Assembly (NCBI RefSeq): GCF_003143555.1
Contig: NZ_CP029347.1
Span: forward strand, 2,976,001 to 3,040,000
Length of the DNA: 64,000 nucleotides
From: Saliniradius amylolyticus
GTDB lineage: Bacteria > Pseudomonadota > Gammaproteobacteria > Enterobacterales > Alteromonadaceae
Reading direction: 5' to 3'
The stretch's first letter is position 1; every line of letters begins with the position of its first letter. Made by a program: the position numbers and the translations under genes. Below, one piece after another: positions 33,038 to 42,790 of this stretch. Below the pieces are notes generated by a model, which worked only from the letters and a program-made list of their open reading frames with translations, was not told where the DNA came from and did no database searches.

Positions 33038-34548
33038 TGAAACACTATAACGCCCTTGAAAGACCCCTGAGTCTATCACAGAAGCTGTATACTGCCGATG
33101 AGGTTCGCAGGCAAGAGCCCCAGGCCGCCCAGCAAGCTGGCCTGGACATGTATACCCTGATGGAACGCGCTGGTATGGCGGTGTTCCGTCGCTTACAAGA
33201 GAGCTATCCCAGTGCCCGCCGCCTGCTGGTGCTAGTCGGTCATGGCAATAACGGCGGCGATGGCTACGTGGTAGCACGCCTGGCCCGTCAGCAAGGACTG
33301 GATGTGACCCTGTGTGCCTTAGGCAACGCCGATAAGTATTCGGACGATACTCGCCGCGCCAGCCATCTGTGGCAGGAGATCGGTGGTGTGGACCAGGCCT
33401 GGCCGGTAACACTCGGCGACTTTGATCTCATCATAGACGGAATCTTAGGTACCGGCGTTAAGGGCGCGGTTAAATCGCCGTACAAAGAGATCATCGAGGC
33501 AGTCAATGGTTCCTCCACCGAAGTACTGAGTATCGATATCCCCTCTGGCGTGCCCGCCGATACGGGATTTACCGGGGGAGAAGCAATCCAGGCCAATCAT
33601 ACGGTAACCCTGGTGGCTATTAAGCCCGGACTGGTCACCGGTCAGGGCAAAGCCCATTGTGGTGAACTGCACTTTAACCCACTCGGCATTGGCGATATTT
33701 TCGACGCCCGTGCCACACATTCCGCCTTGCATGTTGGCTTTAAGCAGTTGGCTCCCTTGCCCGCCAGAGTAGCAACAGCCCATAAGAACAGCTGCGGGCG
33801 ACTGCTCTGCATTGGCGGTAATGTGGGTATGGCCGGGGCTATACGATTAACAGGAGAGGCAGCCTTGCGTGCCGGCTCGGGTCCGGTAAAAGTCCTATGT
33901 CACAGAGACTCCGTAGCCACCGTTAGCCAGGGCCGCCCCGAGCTTATGGTCAGTGGCGATGCCAGCCAACTCGACACCCTACTACAATGGGCCACCACCG
34001 TCGTACTGGGCCCGGGCTTAGGCACCGATGACTGGGGCACCAGCCTGTTTCTGCGCACCATGAACATATTAAGCCGCACTCCTAAGTCCTTGGTATTGGA
34101 TGCCGACGGACTAAACCTGTGGGCTTCACATCAGGAACTTAGCCTGCCTGAATCCACCATCATCACGCCTCACCCCGGAGAAGCCGCCCGCATTCTGGAT
34201 AATCAAGGCAAAGACATTGAGCAGGATCGGTTTACCGCTGCCAGGCAATTACAGGAGGTCAGCCACACAACCGTAATCCTGAAAGGTGCTGGCAGCCTGA
34301 TTGCTGATGACAAGCGAACTGCCGTCTGCCAGGACGGCAATCCGGGCATGGCCACCCCCGGCATGGGCGATGTGCTCAGCGGGGTCTTAGGCGGTCTGCT
34401 GGCACAGGGCATCCCTCCCGCCGAGGCGGCTTTGCTAGGCACTTGTCTGCATAGCCGTGCGGCCGATCTGGATGCTGCAAATCAAGGGCAACGTGGTATG
34501 ATCGCCAGCGACGTTATCCACCGAATCCGGGAACTGGTGAATCACTGA
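33037..34548 (+). CDS. nnr: bifunctional NAD(P)H-hydrate epimerase / ADP-dependent dehydratase
   Basis: This protein of about 503 residues repairs hydrated NAD(P)H. The N-terminal YjeF_N epimerase domain (GHGNNGGDGYVVARL, SIDIPSGVPADTG) is fused to the C-terminal carbohydrate-kinase-like dehydratase (LLCIGGNVGMAGAIRL, LVLDADGLNLW, GNPGMATPGMGDVLSG). The start is uncertain. TTG at 33037 has GAGGT six bases upstream and is preferred; GTG at 33031 has almost no spacing. tsaE begins at its stop codon. The order nnr-tsaE-amiB-mutL-miaA-hfq-hflX is as in E. coli. Confidence 0.94.
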   Translation: MKHYNALERPLSLSQKLYTADEVRRQEPQAAQQAGLDMYTLMERAGMAVFRRLQESYPSARRLLVLVGHGNNGGDGYVVARLARQQGLDVTLCALGNADKYSDDTRRASHLWQEIGGVDQAWPVTLGDFDLIIDGILGTGVKGAVKSPYKEIIEAVNGSSTEVLSIDIPSGVPADTGFTGGEAIQANHTVTLVAIKPGLVTGQGKAHCGELHFNPLGIGDIFDARATHSALHVGFKQLAPLPARVATAHKNSCGRLLCIGGNVGMAGAIRLTGEAALRAGSGPVKVLCHRDSVATVSQGRPELMVSGDASQLDTLLQWATTVVLGPGLGTDDWGTSLFLRTMNILSRTPKSLVLDADGLNLWASHQELSLPESTIITPHPGEAARILDNQGKDIEQDRFTAARQLQEVSHTTVILKGAGSLIADDKRTAVCQDGNPGMATPGMGDVLSGVLGGLLAQGIPPAEAALLGTCLHSRAADLDAANQGQRGMIASDVIHRIRELVNH

Positions 34549-35033
34549 TGCAGCTCGAGTTTTATTGTGCCGATGAACAAGCTACCCAAGCGTTGGCGCA
34601 ACAGTTAGCCAAACATTGCCAACACGCCATGGTGGTCTACCTTAATGGCGATTTAGGTGCCGGTAAAACCAGCTTTTGTCGTGCCTTTATTCAGGCCAGG
34701 GGGTATTCCGGTAGGGTCAAAAGCCCCACCTATACTCTGGTAGAACCCTATGAAGTCCGAGGCTGGCGGCTGTTTCACTTTGACCTCTATCGCCTGGCCG
34801 ATCCTGAAGAGCTGGAGTTTATCGGTATTCGTGATTATTTTGCCGAAGACTGCATCAGTCTGATCGAGTGGCCGGAAAAAGGTGCCGGCCTCTTGGCAGC
34901 GGCCGATCTGCAGATTAATATAAATTTTACCGGCGACGGACGAACTCTGAAGCTGGAAAGCCAGTCTGAAAAGGGCGACCTCTTATTACAACAATTACGC
35001 ACCACAACCCATGACAGCAAAATGTCTTACTAA
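34548..35033 (+). CDS. tsaE: tRNA threonylcarbamoyladenosine biosynthesis ATPase TsaE
   Basis: This 161-residue P-loop ATPase (NGDLGAGKTSFCRAF, about residues 32-46) works with TsaB and TsaD in N6-threonylcarbamoyladenosine formation on tRNA. The segments SPTYTLVEPYE, HFDLYRLADPEELEFIG and LIEWPEKG are typical. Its start overlaps the nnr stop by one base. Its 3' end overlaps the amiB start by 23 bases. Confidence 0.95.
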   Translation: MQLEFYCADEQATQALAQQLAKHCQHAMVVYLNGDLGAGKTSFCRAFIQARGYSGRVKSPTYTLVEPYEVRGWRLFHFDLYRLADPEELEFIGIRDYFAEDCISLIEWPEKGAGLLAAADLQININFTGDGRTLKLESQSEKGDLLLQQLRTTTHDSKMSY

Positions 35034-36342
35034 ATTACTGTTTGTGACAGCCGGACTGATGTTACTGGTCAGCGGCTCTGTTTTGGGCGCCAGCAACAAA
35101 ATCGATGGTGTACGCATCTGGCCTTCTCCTACCAGTACCCGGGTGGTGCTGGATATGCAGTCAAAACCCGATTTCACTTACTTCAACCTGAACAACCCGC
35201 GTCGCTTGGTGATTGATCTGGCTAATACAGAAAAAACCCTCAACTTAAGCCAGATCAGTAATGATAGCGATGTGTTGGGCAAGTTACGTTACTCCAGCCC
35301 CAAGAATGCCTCAGGCGTCCGCCTTGTGCTGGAGCTCAACGAGGACGTAAACACGGAAATCTTTGCCCTGCCGCCCACCAAGCCCTATCAGGATCGCTTG
35401 GTTATCGACTTGGAGCGCAAAGGAGACCAGGGCGAACGGGTGGTCAAAAGCCGCAAAGACTCCGGCGAACGGGATATCATCGTGGCGGTGGATGCCGGTC
35501 ACGGTGGTGAGGATCCCGGCTCTATTGGCGCGGCAGGCAGTTATGAGAAAAACGTGGTGCTGAGTATCGCCAAGCTACTGGCCGACAAGATCAATGACAC
35601 AGAGGGCATGCGCGCCATTTTGATCCGCACCGGTGATTACTACGTGGGCCTGAATAAACGCACCGAACTGGCGCGTAAGCACAAGGCCGACCTGCTGGTG
35701 TCCGTGCACGCCGATGCCTTTCGCACCCCTGGGCCCAGCGGGGCCTCAGTATGGGTATTGTCCATGCGACGGGCCAACTCCGAGCTGGGCCGCTGGCTGG
35801 AAAGCACCGAGAAACACTCGGCGTTACTGGGCGGTGCCGCTCAGGTGATCGAAGACACCGCCAGCGAACGCTACCTGACCCAGGCGCTGCTGGATATGTC
35901 CATGGACCACTCGCTGTCCACCAGTTATGAAATAAGCCGGGAGTTGATCAAGGACCTGGACGAAATCACCCACATGCACAAACACAAGCCTCAGGCTGCC
36001 AGTTTAGCGGTGCTCACCTCGCCCGACATTCCTTCGATCCTGGTAGAGACCGGTTTTATTTCCAACCCCAGGGAAGAGAAGAACCTAAACTGGCTTAAGT
36101 TCCGCCAGAATCTCGCCAGCGCCATGCACAGTGCCATTACCCGTTATTTCCGCCGTATGCCTCCCGACGGCACCCTGTGGGCCAGACACAAACGGGAAAA
36201 TCGTCACCACAAGGTCGCCCGGGGGGAATCTCTGTCACTGCTCGCCCAACGCTACAATGTGTCGGTATCACGAATTAAGTCAGCCAATAATCTCAGCTCC
36301 GATATGGTCAAGGTCGGCCAGGTGCTGACCATCCCTCGCTAA
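35011..36342 (+). CDS. amiB: N-acetylmuramoyl-L-alanine amidase with AMIN and LysM domains
   Basis: This 443-residue periplasmic zinc amidase removes peptides from peptidoglycan during cell separation. It has a signal peptide (MTAKCLTKLLFVTAGLMLLVSGSVLGA) and an AMIN septal-targeting domain (about 30-130). An Amidase_3 domain (about 155-375) follows with zinc ligands in VDAGHGGEDPG, the Glu in GSYEKNVVLS and LLVSVHADAF. A C-terminal LysM (HHKVARGESLSLLAQRYNVS) ends the protein. The ATG lies inside tsaE. mutL follows three bases after the stop. AmiB-type amidases are activated by EnvC/NlpD-type factors (family knowledge). Confidence 0.95.
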   Translation: MTAKCLTKLLFVTAGLMLLVSGSVLGASNKIDGVRIWPSPTSTRVVLDMQSKPDFTYFNLNNPRRLVIDLANTEKTLNLSQISNDSDVLGKLRYSSPKNASGVRLVLELNEDVNTEIFALPPTKPYQDRLVIDLERKGDQGERVVKSRKDSGERDIIVAVDAGHGGEDPGSIGAAGSYEKNVVLSIAKLLADKINDTEGMRAILIRTGDYYVGLNKRTELARKHKADLLVSVHADAFRTPGPSGASVWVLSMRRANSELGRWLESTEKHSALLGGAAQVIEDTASERYLTQALLDMSMDHSLSTSYEISRELIKDLDEITHMHKHKPQAASLAVLTSPDIPSILVETGFISNPREEKNLNWLKFRQNLASAMHSAITRYFRRMPPDGTLWARHKRENRHHKVARGESLSLLAQRYNVSVSRIKSANNLSSDMVKVGQVLTIPR

Positions 36343-36345
36343 GTC

Positions 36346-38037
36346 ATGTCAATTCAGATATTACCTCCGATACTGGCCAATCAGATCGCCGCCGGTGAAG
36401 TAGTGGAACGCCCCTCGTCGGTGGTCAAAGAGCTGGTGGAAAACAGTCTGGATGCGGGCGCCGATCGCATTGAAATCGATATCGACAAGGGAGGCCATAA
36501 GCGCATTCTGGTGCGTGACAACGGTAAAGGCATCGCCAAAAGCGAGCTTGAACTGGCCCTGAGCCGCCATGCCACCAGCAAGATCCATTGTTTGGACGAC
36601 TTAGAGCAGATCGCCAGCCTGGGCTTTCGTGGCGAGGCGCTGGCGTCCATCAGTTCGGTGGCCCGGCTGACCATCAGCTCAAAGCCCCAGTCACAGGAAG
36701 CGGCCTGGCAGGCCTTCGCCGAAGGCGCCGAATTGGCGGTAAAGGTGCAACCGGTGGCCCATCCGGACGGCACCAGTGTGGATATTCAGGATCTGTTTTT
36801 CAATACGCCGGCGCGCCGTAAGTTCCTGCGCACTGAAAAAACCGAGTTCAGCCATATCGACGAGCTGATTAGGCGTATTGCCCTAAGCCAATTTGAGGTG
36901 GGCTTCACCCTCAAACACAATGGCAAACGGGTACGCCATTATCCGGCTGCTAAGAATGCCGCCGCCCGGGAAAAGCGCATTGCCCGGGTCTGTGGCGAGA
37001 GTTTTATGCAGCAAGCCCTGACCCTCGACAGTCAGTACGACGGCCTGCGGCTACATGGATGGCTGAGCCTGGAACGTCGCCACCAGCCCGAGCATCAGTT
37101 TGTTTATGTGAATGGTCGCATGATGCGCGACAAGCTGATTAATCACGCTATTCGACAGGTGTTTAATGAAGTTCATCCCGGCGAAGACTACCCTGGCTTT
37201 GTCCTCTACCTGGAGCTGGACCCCAAGCAGGTGGATGTGAATGTACACCCGGCCAAACACGAGGTGCGCTTTCATCAGGCCCGGCTGGTACATGATTTTA
37301 TTTATCGGGCCTTGGCCGATGTTTTAAACCAGACCCTAACTACAGGTTCAGAGTCACTTCAGCGCCCGCAACAAGCGGCCTCCGTCAGTGAACTGCCCAG
37401 AGTCGAGCCCGAACATAACTATATTCGCCCGCTGCAACCTCGGGTCGCCGAAGCCAGCGGCAGGTACGCATCACAGAGCCGCCCGCCCTCGTCGGGCGCC
37501 AGCCAAAACTATCAGCGACTGATGACGGTAGAGAAGCATCCGCATGAGGTTACCATGTCCCACTGGATGCCGCTGGACTCAAAGCATATCCTGCTGCGTC
37601 AGGACGAGCAGCTCTGGCTAATCCCCACCCAGACACTGGACAGCCATTACCTACAACAGCAGCTGCAGCAACAACCGGTCTCCCAACCCTTGCTGATGCC
37701 GATCTCTGTTGTCCTCAAAGAAAACTTAGCGATGGATTTTGAAACTCGCTTAGAAACCCTGGGCATCCACATACAGCGTCTACCTGGGCGGGTATTAATC
37801 AAGCAAGTGCCAGCGGGCCTGAGGCAACTGGACTGGGCCAGCACCCTGACAACGCTGATGGATAACCCCTGGGACGGCGAAGTCGCGACACTGAGTGACA
37901 TTATCGCCCGCCAGCGCGCGCCCTTAGACGACGGTCAACTAGAACACCTGGTACGTTGCTGGACTCAGAGTGAACAGGAACCGGCTTCTCTATCCGGAGC
38001 CCGGCGTCTATCCGTGGAAAGCCTTATCAATGAATAA
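36346..38037 (+). CDS. mutL: DNA mismatch repair protein MutL
   Basis: This 563-residue GHKL ATPase links MutS to MutH and UvrD. The ATP-site motifs [26 protein letters not shown] and [13 protein letters not shown] are intact. The C-terminal dimerisation domain (about 390-563) lacks the DQHAxxE endonuclease motif, as expected in methyl-directed species with MutH. It is somewhat shorter than E. coli MutL (615) through a shorter linker. The miaA start lies within its last codons. Confidence 0.97.
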   Translation: MSIQILPPILANQIAAGEVVERPSSVVKELVENSLDAGADRIEIDIDKGGHKRILVRDNGKGIAKSELELALSRHATSKIHCLDDLEQIASLGFRGEALASISSVARLTISSKPQSQEAAWQAFAEGAELAVKVQPVAHPDGTSVDIQDLFFNTPARRKFLRTEKTEFSHIDELIRRIALSQFEVGFTLKHNGKRVRHYPAAKNAAAREKRIARVCGESFMQQALTLDSQYDGLRLHGWLSLERRHQPEHQFVYVNGRMMRDKLINHAIRQVFNEVHPGEDYPGFVLYLELDPKQVDVNVHPAKHEVRFHQARLVHDFIYRALADVLNQTLTTGSESLQRPQQAASVSELPRVEPEHNYIRPLQPRVAEASGRYASQSRPPSSGASQNYQRLMTVEKHPHEVTMSHWMPLDSKHILLRQDEQLWLIPTQTLDSHYLQQQLQQQPVSQPLLMPISVVLKENLAMDFETRLETLGIHIQRLPGRVLIKQVPAGLRQLDWASTLTTLMDNPWDGEVATLSDIIARQRAPLDDGQLEHLVRCWTQSEQEPASLSGARRLSVESLINE

Positions 38038-38956
38038 ACCTGTCGTGATCAGCTTGATGGGGCCCACCGCCTCTGGAAAAACCGCGCTGGCCCTGGAATT
38101 GGTGCGCCACCTACCCTGCGACATCATCAGCGTGGACTCGGCACTGATTTATAAGGGCATGGACATCGGCACCGCCAAACCCAGCGCCGAAGAATTATCC
38201 CTCGCGCCCCACCGGCTGATCGATATCAAAGATCCAGCCGAAACCTATTCGGTAGCTGAATTTCGCCGCGATGCACTGGCTCATATTGAGGACATCATTG
38301 CGCAGGGCCGTATCCCGCTATTGGTGGGTGGCACCATGATGTACTTTAAGGCACTGATAGAGGGCATGTCGCCGCTGCCCGAAGCCAATCCTGCTATCCG
38401 GCAACAAATCGAGCGTCAGGCAGAACAGCAGGGCTGGCAGGCGCTCCATGACGAGCTCAGAGTCATCGATCCAACCTCCGCCGAGCGCATTCATCCTAAT
38501 GACCCTCAACGGCTCATGCGAGCCATTGAGGTCTATCGTATCAGTGGTCAGTCTATGACCGAGCTCACTCGTCAGAAGCTACCTGCTTTATCCTATCCAA
38601 CGCTGCAACTGGCCATAGCTCCCGAGGAGCGGGCGGTGCTGCATCAGCGCATAGAGCAGCGCTTCGATTTAATGTTGGAGCAGGGCTTTGAACAGGAGGT
38701 TGCCAGGCTTTATCAGCGGCCGGATCTGCATCCGGACCTGCCGTCCATCCGCTGCGTGGGCTACCGACAGATGTGGGATTACCTGGACGGCAAGCAAGAC
38801 CATGAGCAGATGCGCTTTAAGGGCATTGTGGCTACCCGCCAACTGGCAAAGCGTCAATTCACCTGGCTGCGTAGCTGGTCTGATGTGCAATGGCTGGACA
38901 GCTTTGCTACAAATAACCTTGACACTGTGCTGTCATTATTAGAAGGTCTTAGATGA
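38030..38956 (+). CDS. miaA: tRNA dimethylallyltransferase
   Basis: This 308-residue enzyme prenylates A37 of tRNAs that read UNN codons. The P-loop [14 protein letters not shown] is followed by [44 protein letters not shown] and RCVGYRQMW. The start is the ATG at 38030 ([10 protein letters not shown]), eight bases inside mutL; a longer frame upstream overlaps mutL more and lacks family support. hfq follows after 83 bases. Confidence 0.97.
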   Translation: MNKPVVISLMGPTASGKTALALELVRHLPCDIISVDSALIYKGMDIGTAKPSAEELSLAPHRLIDIKDPAETYSVAEFRRDALAHIEDIIAQGRIPLLVGGTMMYFKALIEGMSPLPEANPAIRQQIERQAEQQGWQALHDELRVIDPTSAERIHPNDPQRLMRAIEVYRISGQSMTELTRQKLPALSYPTLQLAIAPEERAVLHQRIEQRFDLMLEQGFEQEVARLYQRPDLHPDLPSIRCVGYRQMWDYLDGKQDHEQMRFKGIVATRQLAKRQFTWLRSWSDVQWLDSFATNNLDTVLSLLEGLR

Positions 38957-39039
38957 GCGGCGTAACTCCTTGGTTAAAGCCGCTTTTTAGCCGATAATAA
39001 AAAACGCACACTCGATAATAAAAACAAAAGGATACCACC

Positions 39040-39291
39040 ATGGCTAAGGGCCAATCATTACAAGACCCCTTCTTAAACGCGTTGCGCAAAGAGCGTATCC
39101 CGGTGTCGATCTATCTGGTCAATGGCATTAAGCTTCAGGGTCAGGTGGAATCGTTCGATCAGTTTGTCATTTTGCTGAAAAATACCGTCAGTCAGATGGT
39201 TTATAAGCACGCTATTTCCACTGTGGTTCCCGCTCGTCCCATCCCATCGGTTGCGCATACCCAGTCAAATCCTGATAATGACGAGGACTAA
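39040..39291 (+). CDS. hfq: RNA chaperone Hfq
   Basis: This 83-residue Sm-like protein forms hexamers that pair small RNAs with mRNAs. The N-terminal [35 protein letters not shown] region and the Sm2 motif [11 protein letters not shown] are nearly identical to well-studied Hfq proteins (shown here only as short parts). The C-terminal tail is short (about 18 residues) and acidic, shorter than in E. coli (102 residues total). An AAAGGA site precedes the ATG. Confidence 0.97.
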   Translation: MAKGQSLQDPFLNALRKERIPVSIYLVNGIKLQGQVESFDQFVILLKNTVSQMVYKHAISTVVPARPIPSVAHTQSNPDNDED

Positions 39292-39314
39292 CTCGCTTAA
39301 CAGGAGACAAATGC

Positions 39315-40607
39315 TTGTTTGACCGTTATGAAGCAGGTGAACAGGCGGTACTGGTTCATATAGATTTCCCTGACGACGGCAGCAAAGAAGATCTGGAAGA
39401 GTTGCTGATGCTGGCGTCGTCGGCCGGTGTTGAGACCTTAGATGTGGTCACCGGCTCCCGTTCCACACCGAACCCTAAATACTTTGTTGGCAGTGGCAAG
39501 GCCGAAGAAATCGCCCAGGCGGTAAAACATCACGGCGCCAAGCTGGTCTTGTTTAACCACAGCCTGAGTCCCTCTCAGGAGCGCAACCTGGAAAAGCTCT
39601 GCCAATGCCGTGTACTGGATCGCACTGGACTGATTCTGGATATTTTTGCCCAGCGTGCCCGTACTCACGAGGGTAAGTTGCAGGTAGAGCTGGCCCAGTT
39701 AAGGCATATTTCCACCCGGCTGGTACGCGGCTGGACGCACTTGGAACGGCAAAAGGGTGGTATCGGTCTGCGCGGCCCGGGTGAAACCCAGCTTGAAACC
39801 GACCGTCGTCTGCTAAGAGGCCGCATTAACAATATCCTGAAGCGGCTGCAGAAAGTACAAAAGCAGCGAGAGCAAGGGCGCCGCGCCCGGAGCCGTCGGG
39901 AAATTCCGACCCTGTCGCTGGTGGGATACACGAACGCCGGAAAGTCGACCCTGTTCAATACCATGACTGAATCGCAGGTTTATGCAGCGGACCAATTGTT
40001 TGCCACCCTGGACCCGACCTTACGTAAGATCCAGTTGCAGGATGTAGGCCCGGCAATTTTGGCCGATACGGTTGGATTTATTCGCCACTTGCCCCATGAT
40101 CTGGTGGCGGCGTTTAAGGCCACCTTGCAGGAAACTCAGGAAGCTGAGCTACTCTTACACGTGGTGGACTATTCCGACGAGCATTTTCGCGACAATATCG
40201 ATTCAGTAAACGAAGTGCTCGAAGAGATTGACGCCGGCGAAGTACCACAGTTGGTGGTATGCAACAAAATTGATCGTTTGGAAGATACCGAGCCACGCAT
40301 CGATCGCGACGAACAGGGCCAGCCCGTCAGAGTCTGGCTGTCGGCCCAACAGAATCGGGGTATCGACCTGTTATTCGAGGCGCTCACTGAGCGTCTGAGT
40401 AAGAGTATGGTAGAGTACCGGCTGCGAATACCGCCTAGCGAAGGTAAACTGCGCAGCGAACTGCTACGTATGCAGTGTACCTCAAATGAGAATTACGATG
40501 CTGAGGGCAACTGGTTGGTGAATGTGCGCATGCCCGTCAGTGACTGGAATCAGATGACCAAACGCACGGACGAACGTCTCCCTTCGTACGTGACGCAACA
40601 ATCTTAA
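39315..40607 (+). CDS. hflX: ribosome-associated GTPase HflX
   Basis: This 430-residue GTPase splits stalled ribosomes under stress. It has the N-terminal HflX domain (GSRSTPNPKYFVGSGKAEEI, EGKLQVELAQL), a GTP-binding domain with G1 GYTNAGKSTLFN (about residue 203), DTVGFIRHLP and NKID, and a short C-terminal domain. The start is TTG at 39315, with AGGAGA eight bases upstream, giving MFDRYEAGEQAVLVH, which fits the family. An out-of-frame ATG four bases earlier opens only a three-codon frame. Confidence 0.95.
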   Translation: MFDRYEAGEQAVLVHIDFPDDGSKEDLEELLMLASSAGVETLDVVTGSRSTPNPKYFVGSGKAEEIAQAVKHHGAKLVLFNHSLSPSQERNLEKLCQCRVLDRTGLILDIFAQRARTHEGKLQVELAQLRHISTRLVRGWTHLERQKGGIGLRGPGETQLETDRRLLRGRINNILKRLQKVQKQREQGRRARSRREIPTLSLVGYTNAGKSTLFNTMTESQVYAADQLFATLDPTLRKIQLQDVGPAILADTVGFIRHLPHDLVAAFKATLQETQEAELLLHVVDYSDEHFRDNIDSVNEVLEEIDAGEVPQLVVCNKIDRLEDTEPRIDRDEQGQPVRVWLSAQQNRGIDLLFEALTERLSKSMVEYRLRIPPSEGKLRSELLRMQCTSNENYDAEGNWLVNVRMPVSDWNQMTKRTDERLPSYVTQQS

Positions 40608-40628
40608 CTTTACTTAACGGAGAACAAC

Positions 40629-41774
40629 ATGGCCTGGAATGAGCCTGGTGGCAACAATAATGACCCGTGGAAAAACCGCGGGGGTCGTGATCAGGGTCCG
40701 CCGGATCTCGACGAGGTATTTAAGAAGTTTTTCGGCAAATTTACCGGTGGCGGAGGTGGTAAACCTTCGGGTAAAGGCTTTGGTGGCATCGGCGCCGGCG
40801 TGATCGCCGGTATTCTGGTGATCATCTGGTTTATCAGTGGTTTTTATACCCTGAACGAAGCTGAGCGCGGCGTAGTACTGCGTTTTGGCGAGTTTAACCG
40901 GTTCGAAGACCCCGGCCTACGCTGGAAGCCAACCTTTGTGGACAAAGTTCACCCGGTTAACGTTCAGGAAGTCCGTACCATGCCAGCCTCTGGATTTATG
41001 CTGACCGAAGACGAGAACGTGGTTCGGGTGGAAATGGAAATCCAGTATCGGGTTAGTGATCCGTTCAAGTACATCTTTGCGGTGGTCGACCCCGACGCCA
41101 GCCTGAGCCACGCACTGGATAGCGCCATTCGCTATGTGGTGGGCCACTCGGAAATGGATCAGGTACTGACTAGCGGACGGGAGCAAACCCGTCAGGAAGT
41201 CTGGGAAGAGTTGAGCAGCATCATCGAGCCCTATGACATGGGCGTGAGTATTCTGGAAGTGAACTTTAAAGACGCTCGTCCGCCAGAACAAGTCAAAGAC
41301 GCCTTCGATGACGCCATCGCCGCCCAAGAGGATGAACAACGCTTTATTCGTGAAGCGGAAGCCTATGCGCGCGAAATCGAGCCTCGTGCTCGCGGTCAGG
41401 TCAACCGTATGACTCAGGAAGCTCAGGCGTACAAACAGCGCGTAACACTGGAAGCTCAGGGTGAAGTGGCTCGCTTCGAGGAACTGCTGCCGCAGTACGA
41501 AGCCGCGCCTGAGGTGACCCGCCAGCGTCTGTATCTGGAAGGCATGCAGGAAGTCTACTCCAACACCAGCAAGATCCTGGTGGATGGTGAAGGCAGCAAC
41601 AACATGATGTACCTGCCGCTGGATAAGCTGTTAGAGCGTCAGAATCGAACTCAGAATGGCTCGTCCGGTAATACACTGGAAGGACTGCAGCGCATCAATA
41701 CCCAAGAGTCTCGTACTGGCAACAGCACCAGTGCTAACCAACGCAGTGGCCGCTTCGACAGTGGGAGGAATTAA
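40629..41774 (+). CDS. hflK: FtsH protease modulator HflK
   Basis: This 381-residue protein has a Gly- and Pro-rich cytoplasmic N-terminus (NEPGGNNNDPWKNRGG), one membrane helix (about 57-78) and a periplasmic SPFH/Band 7 domain (LNEAERGVVLRFGEFNRFEDPGL). A long Glu/Ala-rich helix and a polar C-terminal tail follow. HflK and HflC form a large cage around FtsH in the inner membrane and restrain its proteolysis. hflC follows after three bases. Confidence 0.96.
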   Translation: MAWNEPGGNNNDPWKNRGGRDQGPPDLDEVFKKFFGKFTGGGGGKPSGKGFGGIGAGVIAGILVIIWFISGFYTLNEAERGVVLRFGEFNRFEDPGLRWKPTFVDKVHPVNVQEVRTMPASGFMLTEDENVVRVEMEIQYRVSDPFKYIFAVVDPDASLSHALDSAIRYVVGHSEMDQVLTSGREQTRQEVWEELSSIIEPYDMGVSILEVNFKDARPPEQVKDAFDDAIAAQEDEQRFIREAEAYAREIEPRARGQVNRMTQEAQAYKQRVTLEAQGEVARFEELLPQYEAAPEVTRQRLYLEGMQEVYSNTSKILVDGEGSNNMMYLPLDKLLERQNRTQNGSSGNTLEGLQRINTQESRTGNSTSANQRSGRFDSGRN

Positions 41775-41777
41775 GCC

Positions 41778-42662
41778 ATGAAAAATCTAGCAATCGCGCT
41801 TATCGTCATTTTAGCCGTTTTGGGCTTTGGCTCAGTGTTTGTGGTCGAAGAAGGCTACAAAGGCATTGTCATCCAGTTTGGTAAGGTGCGCCGGGATGAA
41901 GCCACCGGCGAGACCGTTGTCTACGAGCCGGGTCTGCACTTTAAACTGCCCTTTATCGACACAGTCAAGAAGCTCAACGCCCGCATCCAGACGCTGGATG
42001 ACGGTGCCAACCGCTTCGTTACTGCTGAGAAAAAGGACCTGATCGTAGATTCTTATGTGAAGTGGCGCATCAATGATTTTGCCACCTACTATCTGTCTAC
42101 CGGTGGTCTGAAGATTCAGGCAGAAACCCTGTTACGCCAGAAGGTAAACAATGGTCTGCGCTCCGAGTTTGGTACCCGTACCATCGCCGATATCGTCTCC
42201 GGTGAGCGCTCCGAGCTGATGAATCAGGCTATGGTGCAATCGTCGGAAAGCGCCGAAGATCTGGGCATTGATATTGTGGATGTGCGGGTTAAGCAGATTA
42301 ACCTACCCACCGAAATCAGTAACTCCATCTTCCAGCGTATGCGTGCCGAGCGGGCTGCGGTGGCCAAGGAGCACCGTTCCAAGGGTAAGGAGCAGGCCGA
42401 GATCATCCGCGCCAACATCGACCGCGAAGTCACCGTCATGCTGGCCGACGCCGAGCGTAACGCCCGTAAACTGCGCGGTGAAGGTGATGCCCAGGCCGCC
42501 AAGATCTATGCCGAAGCCTACAGCCAGAACCCCGAGTTCTATGCCTTCTTGCGCAGTATGGACGCCTACCAGGGCAGCTTTAAGAACAAAGACGACATAA
42601 TGGTGTTAGGCCCGGACAGCGATTTCTTCCGCTATATGAAAGATATTCAGGGCACTAAATAG
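41778..42662 (+). CDS. hflC: FtsH protease modulator HflC
   Basis: This 294-residue partner of HflK has an N-terminal signal anchor (LAIALIVILAVLGFGSVFVV), an SPFH domain (VEEGYKGIVIQFGKV, VDSYVKWRINDFATYY) and a C-terminal helix (IIRANIDREVTVMLADAER...AEAYSQNPEFYAFLRSMDAY) typical of HflC. It is translationally close to hflK. A hairpin lies 12 bases after the stop. Confidence 0.96.
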   Translation: MKNLAIALIVILAVLGFGSVFVVEEGYKGIVIQFGKVRRDEATGETVVYEPGLHFKLPFIDTVKKLNARIQTLDDGANRFVTAEKKDLIVDSYVKWRINDFATYYLSTGGLKIQAETLLRQKVNNGLRSEFGTRTIADIVSGERSELMNQAMVQSSESAEDLGIDIVDVRVKQINLPTEISNSIFQRMRAERAAVAKEHRSKGKEQAEIIRANIDREVTVMLADAERNARKLRGEGDAQAAKIYAEAYSQNPEFYAFLRSMDAYQGSFKNKDDIMVLGPDSDFFRYMKDIQGTK

Positions 42663-42673
42663 CCCTACCCAAT

Positions 42674-42710
42674 AAGCCCCTTGAATACGAGCTGAGTATC
42701 AAGGGGCCTT
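42674..42710 (+). terminator. hairpin after hflC
   Basis: AAGCCCCTTGAATAC pairs with GTATCAAGGGGCCTT with single-base bulges around GAGCTGA. There is no clear T run, so it may be a 3'-end stabiliser or a leaky terminator before the PLP-enzyme gene. Confidence 0.5.
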
Positions 42711-42790
42711 AACCGCAGGCTTGCCGTTACCCGTCCATGCCGTAGGCCTGCTTTATAACTGCCCCCAGATACCTGCCTAGCCGAGGCCCT

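Noticed and set aside
33038-33412. N-terminal extension of queG upstream of 33037
   Set aside because: The extension lies entirely within nnr on the other strand and does not resemble the QueG N-terminus; MAHLTDEQL is the family-like start.
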